From assembly GCF_030012605.2 (NCBI RefSeq), contig NZ_CP114055.2: a stretch of DNA of 64,000 bases. One strand, given 5' to 3'. Of this stretch, positions 36,980 through 45,837 are shown in pieces. Each line of letters opens with the position of its first letter. Within the stretch, counting starts at the first letter, position 1. The position numbers were made by a program, and so were the translations under genes. The notes under the pieces are model-generated. The model ran no database searches, had not been told where the DNA came from, and saw only the letters and a list, made by a program, of their open reading frames with translations. The stretch is from Bergeyella_A cardium. GTDB lineage: Bacteria; Bacteroidota; Bacteroidia; Flavobacteriales; Weeksellaceae.

Positions 36980-37064
36980 CGGAGAGAGAGGGATTCGAAC
37001 CCCCGGAGGTGTTACCCTCAACGGTTTTCAAGACCGCCGCAATCGACCACTCTGCCATCTCTCC
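36980..37064 (-). tRNA. tRNA-Ser (UGA anticodon)
   Basis: On the minus strand, GGAGAGA (5' end, 37064) pairs with TCTCTCC near 36981. The anticodon stem-loop CGGTCTTGAAAACCG gives anticodon TGA. A long variable arm (GAGGGTAACACCTC) and GGTTCGAATCC T-loop are present. The class II arm fits tRNA-Ser; CCA is not encoded. The 3' end points to the conjugative element. Confidence 0.95.
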
Positions 37065-37375
37065 AGAAACGCTTAGTTTTCCGTTTTTCGTGGTGCAAAT
37101 GTAATCGGTTTTAGTATATCTGGCAAGTTTATTTTTTCAATTTGTTCAGTATTTTTATAAACACGCATATAATCATAAACTTAAATTTCACAAGAGAAGT
37201 TTATTTTAATTAAATCAACAGAAAGAAAGATACTTTTAATTGATAATTATACTCTATTATCAGAAAAAAGAAAATCATATTCATTGTACAACTTCATTTA
37301 TCCGACGAACAATACTATTATAAATTTAATATTAATTTTATTTTTTCTCATATTTGTCCCAACTAAAATAGAGGT
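37065..37375. other. Intergenic region between tRNA-Ser(UGA) and carbonic anhydrase
   Basis: About 310 bp of AT-rich sequence holding the tRNA promoter on the minus strand and, near 37350, CATATTTG as a near-consensus -7 box for the carbonic anhydrase gene. I see no small gene in it. Confidence 0.5.
37096..37123 (-). promoter_or_regulatory. Promoter of tRNA-Ser(UGA)
   Basis: Minus-strand -7 box TACATTTG (37096-37103) with a -33 TTG 20 bp further upstream, about 30 bp before the tRNA 5' end. Confidence 0.7.
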
Positions 37376-38032
37376 ATGGATAGCTACGCAACAATATTTG
37401 AGAACAATAAAAAGTGGGTAGAAAAAAAGCTCAGTGAGGATAAAGATTTTTTCAAAAAACTCAATAAAAATCAACAACCGGATTTCCTGTACATCGGTTG
37501 CTCAGATAGTAGAGTTACAGCCGAAGAATTGATGGGCTTAGGACCTGGAGAAGTATTTGTACACAGGAATATCGGGAATGTAATAAATACTCTCGATATG
37601 AGCTCTACCGCTGTAATTCAATATGCCGTAGAACACCTTCAAGTAAAACATATTATTGTCTGTGGGCATTATAACTGCGGTGGAGTAAAGTCTGCTATGA
37701 CAGCAAAAGATTACGGGCTACTCAACCCCTGGCTCAGAACCATACGAGATGTATATAGACTGCATCAGGAGGAGCTCGATGCCATCACAACTGAAAAGCA
37801 AAAATACAGACGACTTGTAGAGCTTAATGTACAGGAACAATGCATCAATGTCATTAAAATGGCTTGCGTACAGGAAAGTTACCTCGAACATAAATATCCT
37901 ATAGTGCACGGCTGGGTCTTTGATTTAAAATCTGGAAAACTCATAGATTTGGATATCAACTTTGAAAAAATCTTAAAAGACATTCAAAAAATTTACAACC
38001 TCACAGGCACAGATTGGTTCAAATATCATTAA
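37376..38032 (+). CDS. Beta-class carbonic anhydrase
   Basis: A 218-residue enzyme interconverting CO2 and bicarbonate. The zinc ligands are visible in CSDSR and in HYNCGG (Cys, His, Cys), and the Asp-Arg pair of CSDSR is intact. The length is typical of bacterial beta carbonic anhydrases. It stands alone, with a near-consensus -7 box just upstream. It is the first clearly chromosomal protein gene to the right of the conjugative element. Confidence 0.94.
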   Translation: MDSYATIFENNKKWVEKKLSEDKDFFKKLNKNQQPDFLYIGCSDSRVTAEELMGLGPGEVFVHRNIGNVINTLDMSSTAVIQYAVEHLQVKHIIVCGHYNCGGVKSAMTAKDYGLLNPWLRTIRDVYRLHQEELDAITTEKQKYRRLVELNVQEQCINVIKMACVQESYLEHKYPIVHGWVFDLKSGKLIDLDINFEKILKDIQKIYNLTGTDWFKYH

Positions 38033-38128
38033 ATCTCCATATCTGAAAATAATTTCATCACCTTATCCATCCACCTGATGATATTTAAAATATAGCCCAT
38101 CTATACTCTAATCATTAGATTTTATTCT

Positions 38129-38136
38129 TACATTTG
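38129..38136 (+). promoter_or_regulatory. -7 box of the FabH-like gene
   Basis: TACATTTG fits TAnnTTTG. Transcription would begin near 38143, which excludes the GTG at 38136 as a start and supports the ATG at 38160. Confidence 0.65.
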
Positions 38137-38159
38137 TGGTCTTAAAATTTTTAAACTCT

Positions 38160-39236
38160 ATGCCAAGTACGGTTATTATAGGTTCTGGAAGATATATTCC
38201 CCAAAACATTATTAGCGGAAAAGATTTCTATTCATCTGAATTCTATGATGAGAATGGACAGAAAATCGAGAAAACTAATGAAGAAATTGTAAGCAAATTC
38301 ATTGAGATTACAGAAATTGCCAACAGGCGCTATGTAGATTCTGACCAGCTCAATTCAGATATCGCAGCAAAGGCATCGGAGCTGGCAATACAAGATGCAG
38401 GTATAGACAAGGAATCTTTGGATTACATCATCAGTGCGACCAATTTTGGAGATATAGACGAGAATCATCAGCAGAGTTTTATGCCTTCACTTTCGGCATT
38501 GGTAAAGCATAAGCTGGGCATTAGAAATCCAAAATGTGTAAATTACGATATGATTTTCGGATGCCCAGGCTGGGTAGAAGGGATGATATTAGCCAATGTT
38601 TTAATAAAAAGCGGAAGAGCAAAGAATATACTGGTCGTAGGTTCGGAGACTTTAAGCCGTGCAACAGACCCTTACGATAGAGATAAAATGATTTTTGCCG
38701 ATGGAGCAGGCGCCGTAGTGGTAAGTGCTTCCGATGAGGAGGGCGTAGGGATTATTGCCGATAATACCCAATGCTTCAATGAAGAGGAAATAGACTACCT
38801 GAAAAATGGCTGCTCACTGAACCCTAATACCGACCAGAATCAACGATTCGTACGAATGAAAGGCAGAAAAATCTATGAATTTGCCCTTAAAAATGTTCCA
38901 GTAGCAATTAAAGATACGATTGATAAAGCGGGTCTAAGCCTTACCGATATTGATAAAATCCTCATCCACCAAGCGAATGCTAAAATGGATCACGCGATTA
39001 TTTCAAGGCTTCATAAGCTCTATAATATAAAGGAGTATTCTGATGATTTAACTCCGATGACCGTTCACGAATACGGAAATACATCCGTCGCGTGTATCCC
39101 TACGATGTATGACCTTATTATAAAAGGTGAATTCAGTGGGCATAGTTTTAAAGACGGCTCAAATATCGTCCTTACTTCTGTGGGAGCGGGTATGAATATC
39201 AATGCCATCGTGTATAGATTCCCCACAAAAAAATAA
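38160..39236 (+). CDS. 3-oxoacyl-ACP synthase III (FabH-like)
   Basis: About 358 residues of the thiolase fold. The catalytic triad is visible as Cys in FGCPGWVEG, His in LIHQANAKM and Asn in EYGNTSVAC. FabH enzymes condense acetyl- or branched acyl-CoA with malonyl-ACP to start fatty acid synthesis. The Cys context (GCPG instead of the usual ACSG) and the extra N-terminal segment suggest a paralogue with a specialised acyl starter rather than the main FabH. The start at 38160 is set by the promoter. Confidence 0.87.
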   Translation: MPSTVIIGSGRYIPQNIISGKDFYSSEFYDENGQKIEKTNEEIVSKFIEITEIANRRYVDSDQLNSDIAAKASELAIQDAGIDKESLDYIISATNFGDIDENHQQSFMPSLSALVKHKLGIRNPKCVNYDMIFGCPGWVEGMILANVLIKSGRAKNILVVGSETLSRATDPYDRDKMIFADGAGAVVVSASDEEGVGIIADNTQCFNEEEIDYLKNGCSLNPNTDQNQRFVRMKGRKIYEFALKNVPVAIKDTIDKAGLSLTDIDKILIHQANAKMDHAIISRLHKLYNIKEYSDDLTPMTVHEYGNTSVACIPTMYDLIIKGEFSGHSFKDGSNIVLTSVGAGMNINAIVYRFPTKK

Positions 39237-39269
39237 ACAAAGGAAATTTAAATTTTTTCATATATATTA

Positions 39270-39303
39270 AAAAGAGCGACTGAAGTATTTCAGTAGCTCT
39301 TTT
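39270..39303. terminator. Terminator between FabH-like and DUF2807 genes
   Basis: Stem AAAAGAGC-ACTGAA with GTA loop and matching right arm, followed by TTTTGTTTTTT. It can serve both convergent genes. Confidence 0.85.
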
Positions 39304-39320
39304 GTTTTTTTATTTAATAC

Positions 39321-39986
39321 TTATTTAAAGCTAATGCTTCCGCCTACAAATTTCTTTGTATCTCGGTTCTTCGGGTTACCATAAACTTCTATTGTGCCAC
39401 CAGCCCTCGTCGTTGCTTTCACCGATTTTTCGGCATATACATAGGCTTCTCCACCTGCATTTGCCGTAACGGAGACATTATCCCCATCCATATTTTTGCC
39501 ATTAAACACCGCACCAGAATTCACCACAATGCTCTGGGTATTTGCTTTTCCTTGTAGGCTTAATGTTCCTCCCGAATTGCCTTTTACATCAAGTACACTG
39601 GAATTAATTTTCAACTCAATCTTTGAGCCTTCATTTGCGGTAAGTTTTAGCATTTCTGACTTCAAGGTATCATCTGACAAGATAATTGCCCCTTGGCTCG
39701 CTTGAATAGCATTCAAATCATCGTAGAAGACCTTTACTCTCACTTTGCTTCCTTGCAGGAGTTTTAGGGTTTTCATTCGGATTTTCAGTTCGCCGTTTTT
39801 ATTAACCACTTCCACATCTCCGTTATCATCTCCATAGATTTCTACTTTCCCTTGTCTGGATTTCACCAAATCTACCTTTATCCCGTCATACGCCTTTAAT
39901 GATGAAAACTCTCCTACCATACGGGTGTCCTGAGCAAAGTTCCAAAGGCTCGCAAGCCCTAATAATACTGCAAATAATTTTTTCAT
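39321..39986 (-). CDS. DUF2807 (head GIN domain) exported protein
   Basis: About 221 residues with a signal peptide (KKLFAVLLGLASLWNFAQ) and a body of short repeating beta strands (LKLTANEGSKIELK, TQSIVVNSGAVFNG) typical of the DUF2807 beta-helix, often called putative auto-transporter adhesin. No transporter domain is present. The ATG at 39986 gives a proper signal peptide; the in-frame codon at 40022 adds residues that do not fit. Likely periplasmic or surface-bound; function unknown. Confidence 0.85.
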   Translation of the reverse strand: MKKLFAVLLGLASLWNFAQDTRMVGEFSSLKAYDGIKVDLVKSRQGKVEIYGDDNGDVEVVNKNGELKIRMKTLKLLQGSKVRVKVFYDDLNAIQASQGAIILSDDTLKSEMLKLTANEGSKIELKINSSVLDVKGNSGGTLSLQGKANTQSIVVNSGAVFNGKNMDGDNVSVTANAGGEAYVYAEKSVKATTRAGGTIEVYGNPKNRDTKKFVGGSISFK

Positions 39987-40070
39987 TGTTATTCTATTTT
40001 CAAATGCTATGGGGCGTATCAATAAATATTCCGAGCAGAGGGTTTTAAGGATTTTTTAACTTAGAAAAAG

Positions 40071-40091
40071 AAAAAAACTGCCTCTCGGCAG
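40071..40091 (-). terminator. Terminator of the pseudouridine synthase gene
   Basis: On the minus strand, CTGCC GAGA GGCAG followed by seven T (40077-40071). Confidence 0.85.
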
Positions 40092-40097
40092 CTCGTT

Positions 40098-41030
40098 TTA
40101 TAACATTTTAAGGTTATTTACTTCTAATTCGGTGAGGATTCTCCAATGCCCTCGCTTGATGTTTTTCTTGGTAAGCCCGGCAAACATTACCCTGTCGAGC
40201 GACTCTACCTCATAGCCCATCTTCTGGAAAATTCGCCTCACTACGCGGTTCCAACCGATATGGATTTCTATCCCCACCTCGTTTCTCGGCTTACCCTCTA
40301 TGAAGGAGATATGATCCACCACTGCAACGCCTTCTTCCAATCGTACGCCCTTAGCGATGGTCTGCAAATCCTCGCTCGAGAGCTTCCTGTCTAAAACGAT
40401 ATGATAAATCTTCTTAATATTAAAGGACGGATGCGTCAGTTTCTTGGTCATATGCCCATCATTGGTGAGGAGGATAACGCCCGTTGTGCTTCGGTCCAGC
40501 CGCCCAACGGGGAAGAGGCGATAAGGCGAGGCGTTTGCCACCAAATCCATCACCGTTTTCCTTGCTTTCTCATCTTTCGTGGTTGATATATAGCCTCTTG
40601 GCTTGTTGAGCAATACATATACGCTCTTCTCTGGCGTTATCGGTTGCCCATCAAAATACACTCTATCGCTCTTCTGCACTTGGTATCCCATCTCGGTTAC
40701 TACCGCTCCATTTACCTCTACCAAGCCTTGCTCTATCAGTTTATCTGCCTCTCTCCTACTGCATATTCCAGAGTTTGCGATGTATTTATTCAGCCTGATG
40801 GTATCCTTATGCAGGTCTTTATCAATCTTTGCGAGCTTTCTTTTTTGTACAAAAGATTTTACCTTCTCTGGGTCATCACTAAATCTACTGAAAGGTTTTT
40901 TCTTAAATTTCAAGTCTCCTTTTTCGTATTTTTTTCGGGTATCAAAGGAGTTAGGCTTCCTTCCGCCCCTTGTATCTCCGTCTTTGTTTAATCTCGGTCT
41001 CCCTGATTTTCCAGAACCTCGTCCATTCAT
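40098..41030 (-). CDS. rRNA pseudouridine synthase (RsuA/RluB family)
   Basis: About 310 residues. A basic, Lys/Arg-rich N-terminal tail (about 1-65) is followed by an S4 RNA-binding domain (RLNKYIANSGICSRREADKL) and the catalytic domain with GRLDRSTTGVILLTNDG, whose Asp is the nucleophile. These enzymes isomerise a uridine in 16S or 23S rRNA. I set the start at ATG 41030 because the promoter -7 box (41048-41055) leaves no room for the upstream in-frame codon at 41072. Confidence 0.93.
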   Translation of the reverse strand: MNGRGSGKSGRPRLNKDGDTRGGRKPNSFDTRKKYEKGDLKFKKKPFSRFSDDPEKVKSFVQKRKLAKIDKDLHKDTIRLNKYIANSGICSRREADKLIEQGLVEVNGAVVTEMGYQVQKSDRVYFDGQPITPEKSVYVLLNKPRGYISTTKDEKARKTVMDLVANASPYRLFPVGRLDRSTTGVILLTNDGHMTKKLTHPSFNIKKIYHIVLDRKLSSEDLQTIAKGVRLEEGVAVVDHISFIEGKPRNEVGIEIHIGWNRVVRRIFQKMGYEVESLDRVMFAGLTKKNIKRGHWRILTELEVNNLKML

Positions 41031-41047
41031 AATTTGAAAATTTCCTG

Positions 41048-41055
41048 CAAAAATA
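41048..41055 (-). promoter_or_regulatory. -7 box of the pseudouridine synthase gene
   Basis: TATTTTTG on the minus strand; predicted transcript start is about 10 nt before the ATG at 41030. Confidence 0.65.
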
Positions 41056-41470
41056 CAATTAAGTTTCCACACCTTAGCAGATGAGGCATTTTATTTCTAA
41101 TTGACTGCCATGCTGCAGATGAATCTCTCAACTGAGAACTATAGATTTTTAGCAAAAAATAAAAATGTTGCACAAATATTTCCTATGATAATTCAAATAT
41201 ATACCCGTAAAAAATATAGTATAAGAATAGATACAAAAAAAATTAATAGCAATACAAAGGTTTTTGACCCATTTTTTAATACTATTAGTAGATATTAAAA
41301 TGATTAAAAACTGAACAAGCATTAGAAAAATATAAATGACAGTACAAACATATGCTGCTAAAAAATTTCCACGAGGAATTACATTTATAAGAACAAGAGC
41401 AAGAATTTCAAGAATGATTATAATAATTCAAGCTATAGTTTATATTTTGCCTTGTCATTTTCTCACTAAA
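41056..41470. other. AT-rich intergenic region without a recognisable gene
   Basis: About 415 bp with two short plus-strand open frames (41101-41298 and 41336-41530) that look random: no signal, no motif, no promoter, and the second runs into the yihY gene. The base composition is poorer in GC than both neighbours. It could be a decayed gene, but nothing recognisable remains. Confidence 0.5.
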
Positions 41471-42418
41471 TTAATCATTAAAATGTTTCTCTTTCTCACT
41501 GGAAGCTGTTTGTGCGAGTTCCTTCTCTAAACGAATATTTCTAATAGCAATATTGAGCTCATTGCCAAGAAGGAGGAGAATAATATTGATATTGACCCAA
41601 ATCATTACAACGATGATGCTCCCGATGGAGCCGTAGAGGAGGTTATATCGGGCAAAGTTTTTCAGGTAAATCGCAAAGAAATAAGTAACCAAAACGAAGA
41701 GTATGGTAGTAAAAACCGCCCCTGGAAGCGCCTGCACCCATCGGCTGATGCTGAGGCAACCGACCCAGTAGAACAGGCTGAGGAGCATTAAATAGAAAAT
41801 AGGAAAAGAGATGAAACCGATAATCCGCGAGAGGTTTTGCACGAACCAAGAGATATCGTAGCTCGGAGTAAATAATTTTAGGACGATTTCGCTGTAATAA
41901 ATCCCCAAAAAAGTAAGGATAATAAGTGCAATAAATGCAATAGTAACGCCCAGAGAGATGAAATATTCCTTAATAAAGCCCCTCCTGAGTGTGGTATTTT
42001 CATTAAACCCACGAATGAGGGAATAGGTGCCATTGGTACCAAAAATAAGGGCGAGGATTATCGTCATTGCGTTTAGCCCCTTCCGATGAGGCAGGAGAAT
42101 GTCCTTTATATAATAGGTTACATCTGGCAGAATGTTTTCTGGCATTATGCGAGGGAGGAGGATTTCAAAGATGTAAAACATCAGCCGCTCATAGTGCGGG
42201 AGGTGCGGGAGCAGCGAAATGAGAAAGAGAATGAAAGGGAACAAACTCAAAAAAAATGACCACGAAATGGCAGCAGCCAACTTGCCGAGCTTGTTTTGGA
42301 AAATCCCTTTGATATAGATTTCAAACATTTTGTAGAGCGAAATACCTAAAAACGGGATGTGTATAGCCTCTAAAAATGCCTTTATTTTTGTAAAAAAACC
42401 AATAAATCTTGCTCTCAT
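41471..42418 (-). CDS. YihY/BrkB family inner-membrane protein
   Basis: A 315-residue protein with about six membrane segments and the family landmarks FFLSLFPFILFLISLLP near the start and LLYGSIGSIIVVMIWVNIN near the end. YihY proteins were once thought to be RNase BN; their true function is unsettled and may be transport. The start lies 12 nt after the predicted transcript start. Its promoter lies next to the divergent rlmH promoter. Confidence 0.9.
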   Translation of the reverse strand: MRARFIGFFTKIKAFLEAIHIPFLGISLYKMFEIYIKGIFQNKLGKLAAAISWSFFLSLFPFILFLISLLPHLPHYERLMFYIFEILLPRIMPENILPDVTYYIKDILLPHRKGLNAMTIILALIFGTNGTYSLIRGFNENTTLRRGFIKEYFISLGVTIAFIALIILTFLGIYYSEIVLKLFTPSYDISWFVQNLSRIIGFISFPIFYLMLLSLFYWVGCLSISRWVQALPGAVFTTILFVLVTYFFAIYLKNFARYNLLYGSIGSIIVVMIWVNINIILLLLGNELNIAIRNIRLEKELAQTASSEKEKHFND

Positions 42419-42423
42419 TCAAG

Positions 42424-42444
42424 TATATTTGCAAAACAAAGATA
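42424..42444. promoter_or_regulatory. Divergent, interleaved promoters of rlmH and yihY
   Basis: Plus-strand -7 box TATATTTG (42424-42431) for rlmH and minus-strand -7 box TATCTTTG (42437-42444) for yihY lie 5 bp apart, so the two promoters overlap and should compete for polymerase. Confidence 0.65.
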
Positions 42445-42450
42445 GGGAAA

Positions 42451-42924
42451 ATGAAAATTAATTTAATCTGCATAGGCAAAACCGATGCTAAGGAAATACA
42501 ATCACTGATCAACTATTACCTCCCACGCTTGCCAAAGCATTGGAATTTTGAAATGATGGAAATCCCCGATCTAAAAAATGCGGGGAAACTTACGCCAGAG
42601 CTCATCAAAAAGGAAGAAGGGAAGCTCTTCCTCTCGCATATAGATTCATTGGATTACAACATCCTCCTCGATGAAAAAGGGAAGCTCTACACCAGCAGAG
42701 AATTTTCTGCCAAGCTTGATAATTATATGAACAGCTCTGTAAAGAAAATCAACCTGCTCATCGGTGGAGCGTATGGTTTTTCAGAGGAAATTTACCAGAA
42801 AGCACACGAGAAAATCTCAGTTTCGAAGATGACTTTTACCCATCAGATGATTCGTCTGTTTATCATTGAGCAAATCTACCGCGCGAGCCAAATCCTCGCT
42901 GGAAAGCCTTATCATAACGACTAA
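42451..42924 (+). CDS. rlmH: 23S rRNA pseudouridine-1915 N3-methyltransferase
   Basis: A 157-residue SPOUT methyltransferase, the normal length for RlmH. Landmarks are LLIGGAYGFSEEIY (SAM-binding knot) and FTHQMIRLFIIEQIYRA, ending in GKPYHND. It methylates pseudouridine 1915 in helix 69 of 23S rRNA. The ATG at 42451 matches the family start (MKINLICIGKT); an upstream codon at 42409 precedes the promoter and is excluded. Confidence 0.95.
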   Translation: MKINLICIGKTDAKEIQSLINYYLPRLPKHWNFEMMEIPDLKNAGKLTPELIKKEEGKLFLSHIDSLDYNILLDEKGKLYTSREFSAKLDNYMNSSVKKINLLIGGAYGFSEEIYQKAHEKISVSKMTFTHQMIRLFIIEQIYRASQILAGKPYHND

Positions 42925-42930
42925 AATAAA

Positions 42931-42960
42931 AAGCAACCCAATTAAAAAACTGGGCTGCTT
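42931..42960. terminator. Terminator between rlmH and atpC
   Basis: Imperfect stem AAGCA-CCCA with TGGG-TGCTT around an A-rich loop. The T-rich tail is on the minus-strand side, so it mainly ends the atpDC transcript. Confidence 0.8.
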
Positions 42961-42978
42961 CTAACCAAAACCTTGAAT

Positions 42979-43260
42979 TTATTCGCAGAGAATAATTCCT
43001 TTATTGTTACTAAACTCCACTACACCACTCACAAGTGGGAAGGTATATAAAGCGTCTTTTTCTTTTTCCTTTGTGAAGTACTTTTGATACTCCTCTCCCA
43101 CCGATTTTGTAAAGAGCTTTATCTTGCCTCCTTCCAGAGATGAAACCACTGCTGCGTGGTTTTTCATTATATGAAACTCTCCATTTTTACCTGGAAGAAG
43201 TACGGAATCTACTTCGCCTTCGAAGATTACAGACTCGGGAGTTAAAATTTTTATGTTCAT
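42979..43260 (-). CDS. atpC: ATP synthase F1 epsilon subunit
   Basis: A 93-residue protein matching the N-terminal beta-sandwich of AtpC: MNIKILTPESVIFEGEVDSV and LPGKNGEFHIMKNHAAVVS. The C-terminal helical domain of enterobacterial epsilon is missing, which is usual in Bacteroidota. Epsilon links the rotor to F1. It follows atpD by 17 nt; the other atp genes are not here, so the F1 beta-epsilon pair forms its own operon. Confidence 0.93.
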   Translation of the reverse strand: MNIKILTPESVIFEGEVDSVLLPGKNGEFHIMKNHAAVVSSLEGGKIKLFTKSVGEEYQKYFTKEKEKDALYTFPLVSGVVEFSNNKGIILCE

Positions 43261-43277
43261 AAAAATGAATTTAAATT

Positions 43278-44786
43278 TTATTTACTTTCAGCAAGCATTT
43301 TCTCACCTGCTTCTATTGCTTCTTCTATGGTACCTTTCAGGTTAAAGCACGCCTCTGGAAGGTGGTCGAGCTCTCCATCGAGAATCATATTAAAGCCTTT
43401 AATTGTATCCTTAATATCTACTAAAGCCCCTGGGATACCTGTAAACTGCTCTGCCACATGGAACGGCTGAGAAAGGAATCTCTGAACTTTTCTCGCTCTG
43501 TATACTACCAATTTGTCTTCCTCTGAAAGCTCTTCCATACCAAGAATCGCGATAATATCTTGGAGGGCTTTATACCTTTGGAGGATTTCTTTCACCCTTT
43601 GAGCACATTCATAATGCTCATTTCCTAAAATTTCAGGGGTAAGAATCCTTGATGTAGAAGCCAGAGGATCTACCGCAGGGTAAATACCTAATGAAGCGAT
43701 TTTCCTGTCTAATACGGTAGTAGCATCCAAGTGTGCAAATGTAGTAGCAGGTGCAGGGTCGGTCAAGTCATCCGCAGGTACATAAATCGCTTGTACGGAA
43801 GTAATGGAACCGTTCTTTGTAGAGGTAATTCTCTCCTGCATCGCACCCATCTCAGATGCCAGCGTAGGCTGATAACCTACTGCTGATGGCATACGTCCTA
43901 AAAGTGCAGACACCTCAGAACCTGCCTGTGTAAATCTAAATATATTATCTACGAAGAAGAGTACATCTCTACCTTGCCCAGATTCTCCACCATCACGATA
44001 GTATTCCGCAAGGGTAAGACCAGACAATGCTACTCTTGCTCTTGCTCCTGGTGGCTCGTTCATCTGCCCGAAAACAAAAGCAGCTTTGGAATCTTTCATC
44101 TCCTCGAGATTTACTTTGGAAAGATCCCAGCCTCCTTCTTCCATAGAGCGCATAAAGTCTTCACCGTATTTAATAATACCAGACTCAAGCATCTCTCTTA
44201 AAAGGTCATTTCCTTCTCTGGTTCTCTCTCCTACTCCTGCGAATACGGATAGACCTCCGTGACCTTTTGCAATATTGTTAATCAACTCCTGGATAAGTAC
44301 GGTTTTACCTACACCAGCACCACCGAATAGACCAATCTTACCTCCTTTTGCATAAGGTTCGATAAGGTCGATTACTTTAATACCTGTAAATAAAACTTCC
44401 GCAGAAGTAGATAATTGATCAAATTTTGGAGCTTCTCTGTGAATTGGCAAACCTCCTTCTTGAGAAAGAGCCGGAAGCCCATCAATAGCATCTCCTACTA
44501 CATTAAATAGACGACCATTTACCCCTTCACCGATAGGCATTGTTATCTGGCGACCTTGCCCTACAACTTCGTGCCCTCTCTGTAAACCATCGGTAGCATC
44601 CATCGCAATACATCTTACGGAATCTTCACCGATATGCTGTTCTACTTCAAGGACTAATTTTTCACCATTATCCTTTGTAACAGTGAGTGCATCATAAATT
44701 TTTGGAAGTTCTTCTACTTCAGAGAAAACAACATCGATTACTGGACCGATGATTTGTGAGATTTTTCCTTTTATTTGGTTTGCCAT
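43278..44786 (-). CDS. atpD: ATP synthase F1 beta subunit
   Basis: A 502-residue catalytic beta subunit. The P-loop GGAGVGKTVLIQELI, the ALSGLTLAEYYRD segment and the VPADDLTDPAPATTF loop are intact. It makes ATP on F1 at the inner membrane. The ATG at 44786 (MANQIKGKISQ) is chosen because the -7 box TATATTTG (44808-44815) covers the upstream in-frame ATG at 44810. Confidence 0.97.
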   Translation of the reverse strand: MANQIKGKISQIIGPVIDVVFSEVEELPKIYDALTVTKDNGEKLVLEVEQHIGEDSVRCIAMDATDGLQRGHEVVGQGRQITMPIGEGVNGRLFNVVGDAIDGLPALSQEGGLPIHREAPKFDQLSTSAEVLFTGIKVIDLIEPYAKGGKIGLFGGAGVGKTVLIQELINNIAKGHGGLSVFAGVGERTREGNDLLREMLESGIIKYGEDFMRSMEEGGWDLSKVNLEEMKDSKAAFVFGQMNEPPGARARVALSGLTLAEYYRDGGESGQGRDVLFFVDNIFRFTQAGSEVSALLGRMPSAVGYQPTLASEMGAMQERITSTKNGSITSVQAIYVPADDLTDPAPATTFAHLDATTVLDRKIASLGIYPAVDPLASTSRILTPEILGNEHYECAQRVKEILQRYKALQDIIAILGMEELSEEDKLVVYRARKVQRFLSQPFHVAEQFTGIPGALVDIKDTIKGFNMILDGELDHLPEACFNLKGTIEEAIEAGEKMLAESK

Positions 44787-44807
44787 TGCTGTTTTTTTTA
44801 TTGCGTG

Positions 44808-44815
44808 CAAATATA
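44808..44815 (-). promoter_or_regulatory. -7 box of the atpDC operon
   Basis: TATATTTG on the minus strand, 22 bp before the atpD ATG. Confidence 0.65.
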
Positions 44816-44887
44816 ATCAAACTTATTAAATTGGCAATTGCTTAAAAAAAAGATTTTTATCATATTTGCCAGCAAAATTATCCCATC

Positions 44888-45814
44888 TTGAAAATATTTA
44901 ATGCTCTTAAGCAGTATTCGGAAAATAAACCTATAGCTTTATCTTTAGGAATGTTTGATGGAGTACATCTCGGTCATCAGACGATTATAAAAGAAATCAA
45001 CGAATTAGCAAAGGAGAGAAACTTAGAATCTGCCATCCTTACCTTTACACCCCACCCAAGGATAGCATTCAACCCAAATGATGATTTAAAATACCTCAAT
45101 ACTTTTGAAGAAAAAAAAATGCTCCTGAGCAAGTTTGGAATCCAAAATCTATTTATCCAGAACTTTGATGGAGAATTTAGAAACTTAACAGGAGAAGAAT
45201 TTATTCGCAAAGTACTCATTAACACACTTCATACAAAACTGCTGATTATAGGCTATGACCACAGTTTTGGAAAGAACCGAAGTGGAAATTTTGAACTCTT
45301 GAAACAGCTTGCTCCCGAGCTTGGCTATGATGTTCTACAAATGGAAGCTGTGAATTTGTATAATCATAATGTCTCATCTACTAAAATTCGCAAAGCATTA
45401 GAGGAGGGGAAAATCAATGAAGCAAATGCTATGCTTGGGTATCACTATCCGATTTCTGGGAAAGTGGTAGATGGCAAAAAATTAGGACGAAGCATAGGCT
45501 ATCCCACAGCAAACATAGCCGTAAGCAAAGAGAAGCTCCTTCCTAAAAAAGGAGCATATATTGTAGATGTTTTTGTGCAGAATAAAAAATATATGGGAAT
45601 GCTCAGCATTGGGACAAACCCAACGGTAAACGGGGAGCACCTTACAGTGGAAGTCCATATCCTGAATTTCGATAAAGACATCTATGGTGAAGATATTCAA
45701 ATCCATTTTCGGGAATTCCTGCACGAAGAAATCAAGTTTGAAAGCCTGCCTCTACTCATAGAAAAGCTAGACGAAGACAAAGAAAAAACTTTAGGGTATT
45801 TTAATACCTTATAA
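44888..45814 (+). CDS. ribF: Bifunctional riboflavin kinase / FAD synthetase
   Basis: A 308-residue protein with an N-terminal FAD synthetase domain (LSLGMFDGVHLGHQTII nucleotide-binding motif) and a C-terminal riboflavin kinase domain (GRSIGYPTANI, then IGTNPTV). It turns riboflavin into FMN and FAD. The start appears to be TTG at 44888, because the protein begins in register there and no ATG is near. A near-consensus -7 box CATATTTG lies about 20 bp upstream. Confidence 0.94.
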   Translation: MKIFNALKQYSENKPIALSLGMFDGVHLGHQTIIKEINELAKERNLESAILTFTPHPRIAFNPNDDLKYLNTFEEKKMLLSKFGIQNLFIQNFDGEFRNLTGEEFIRKVLINTLHTKLLIIGYDHSFGKNRSGNFELLKQLAPELGYDVLQMEAVNLYNHNVSSTKIRKALEEGKINEANAMLGYHYPISGKVVDGKKLGRSIGYPTANIAVSKEKLLPKKGAYIVDVFVQNKKYMGMLSIGTNPTVNGEHLTVEVHILNFDKDIYGEDIQIHFREFLHEEIKFESLPLLIEKLDEDKEKTLGYFNTL

Positions 45815-45837
45815 TAAAATCTGATTTCAAGCTATTG

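Noticed and set aside
41101..41530. Two small plus-strand genes upstream of yihY
   Set aside because: No promoter, signal or recognisable protein pattern; the second overlaps yihY on the other strand.
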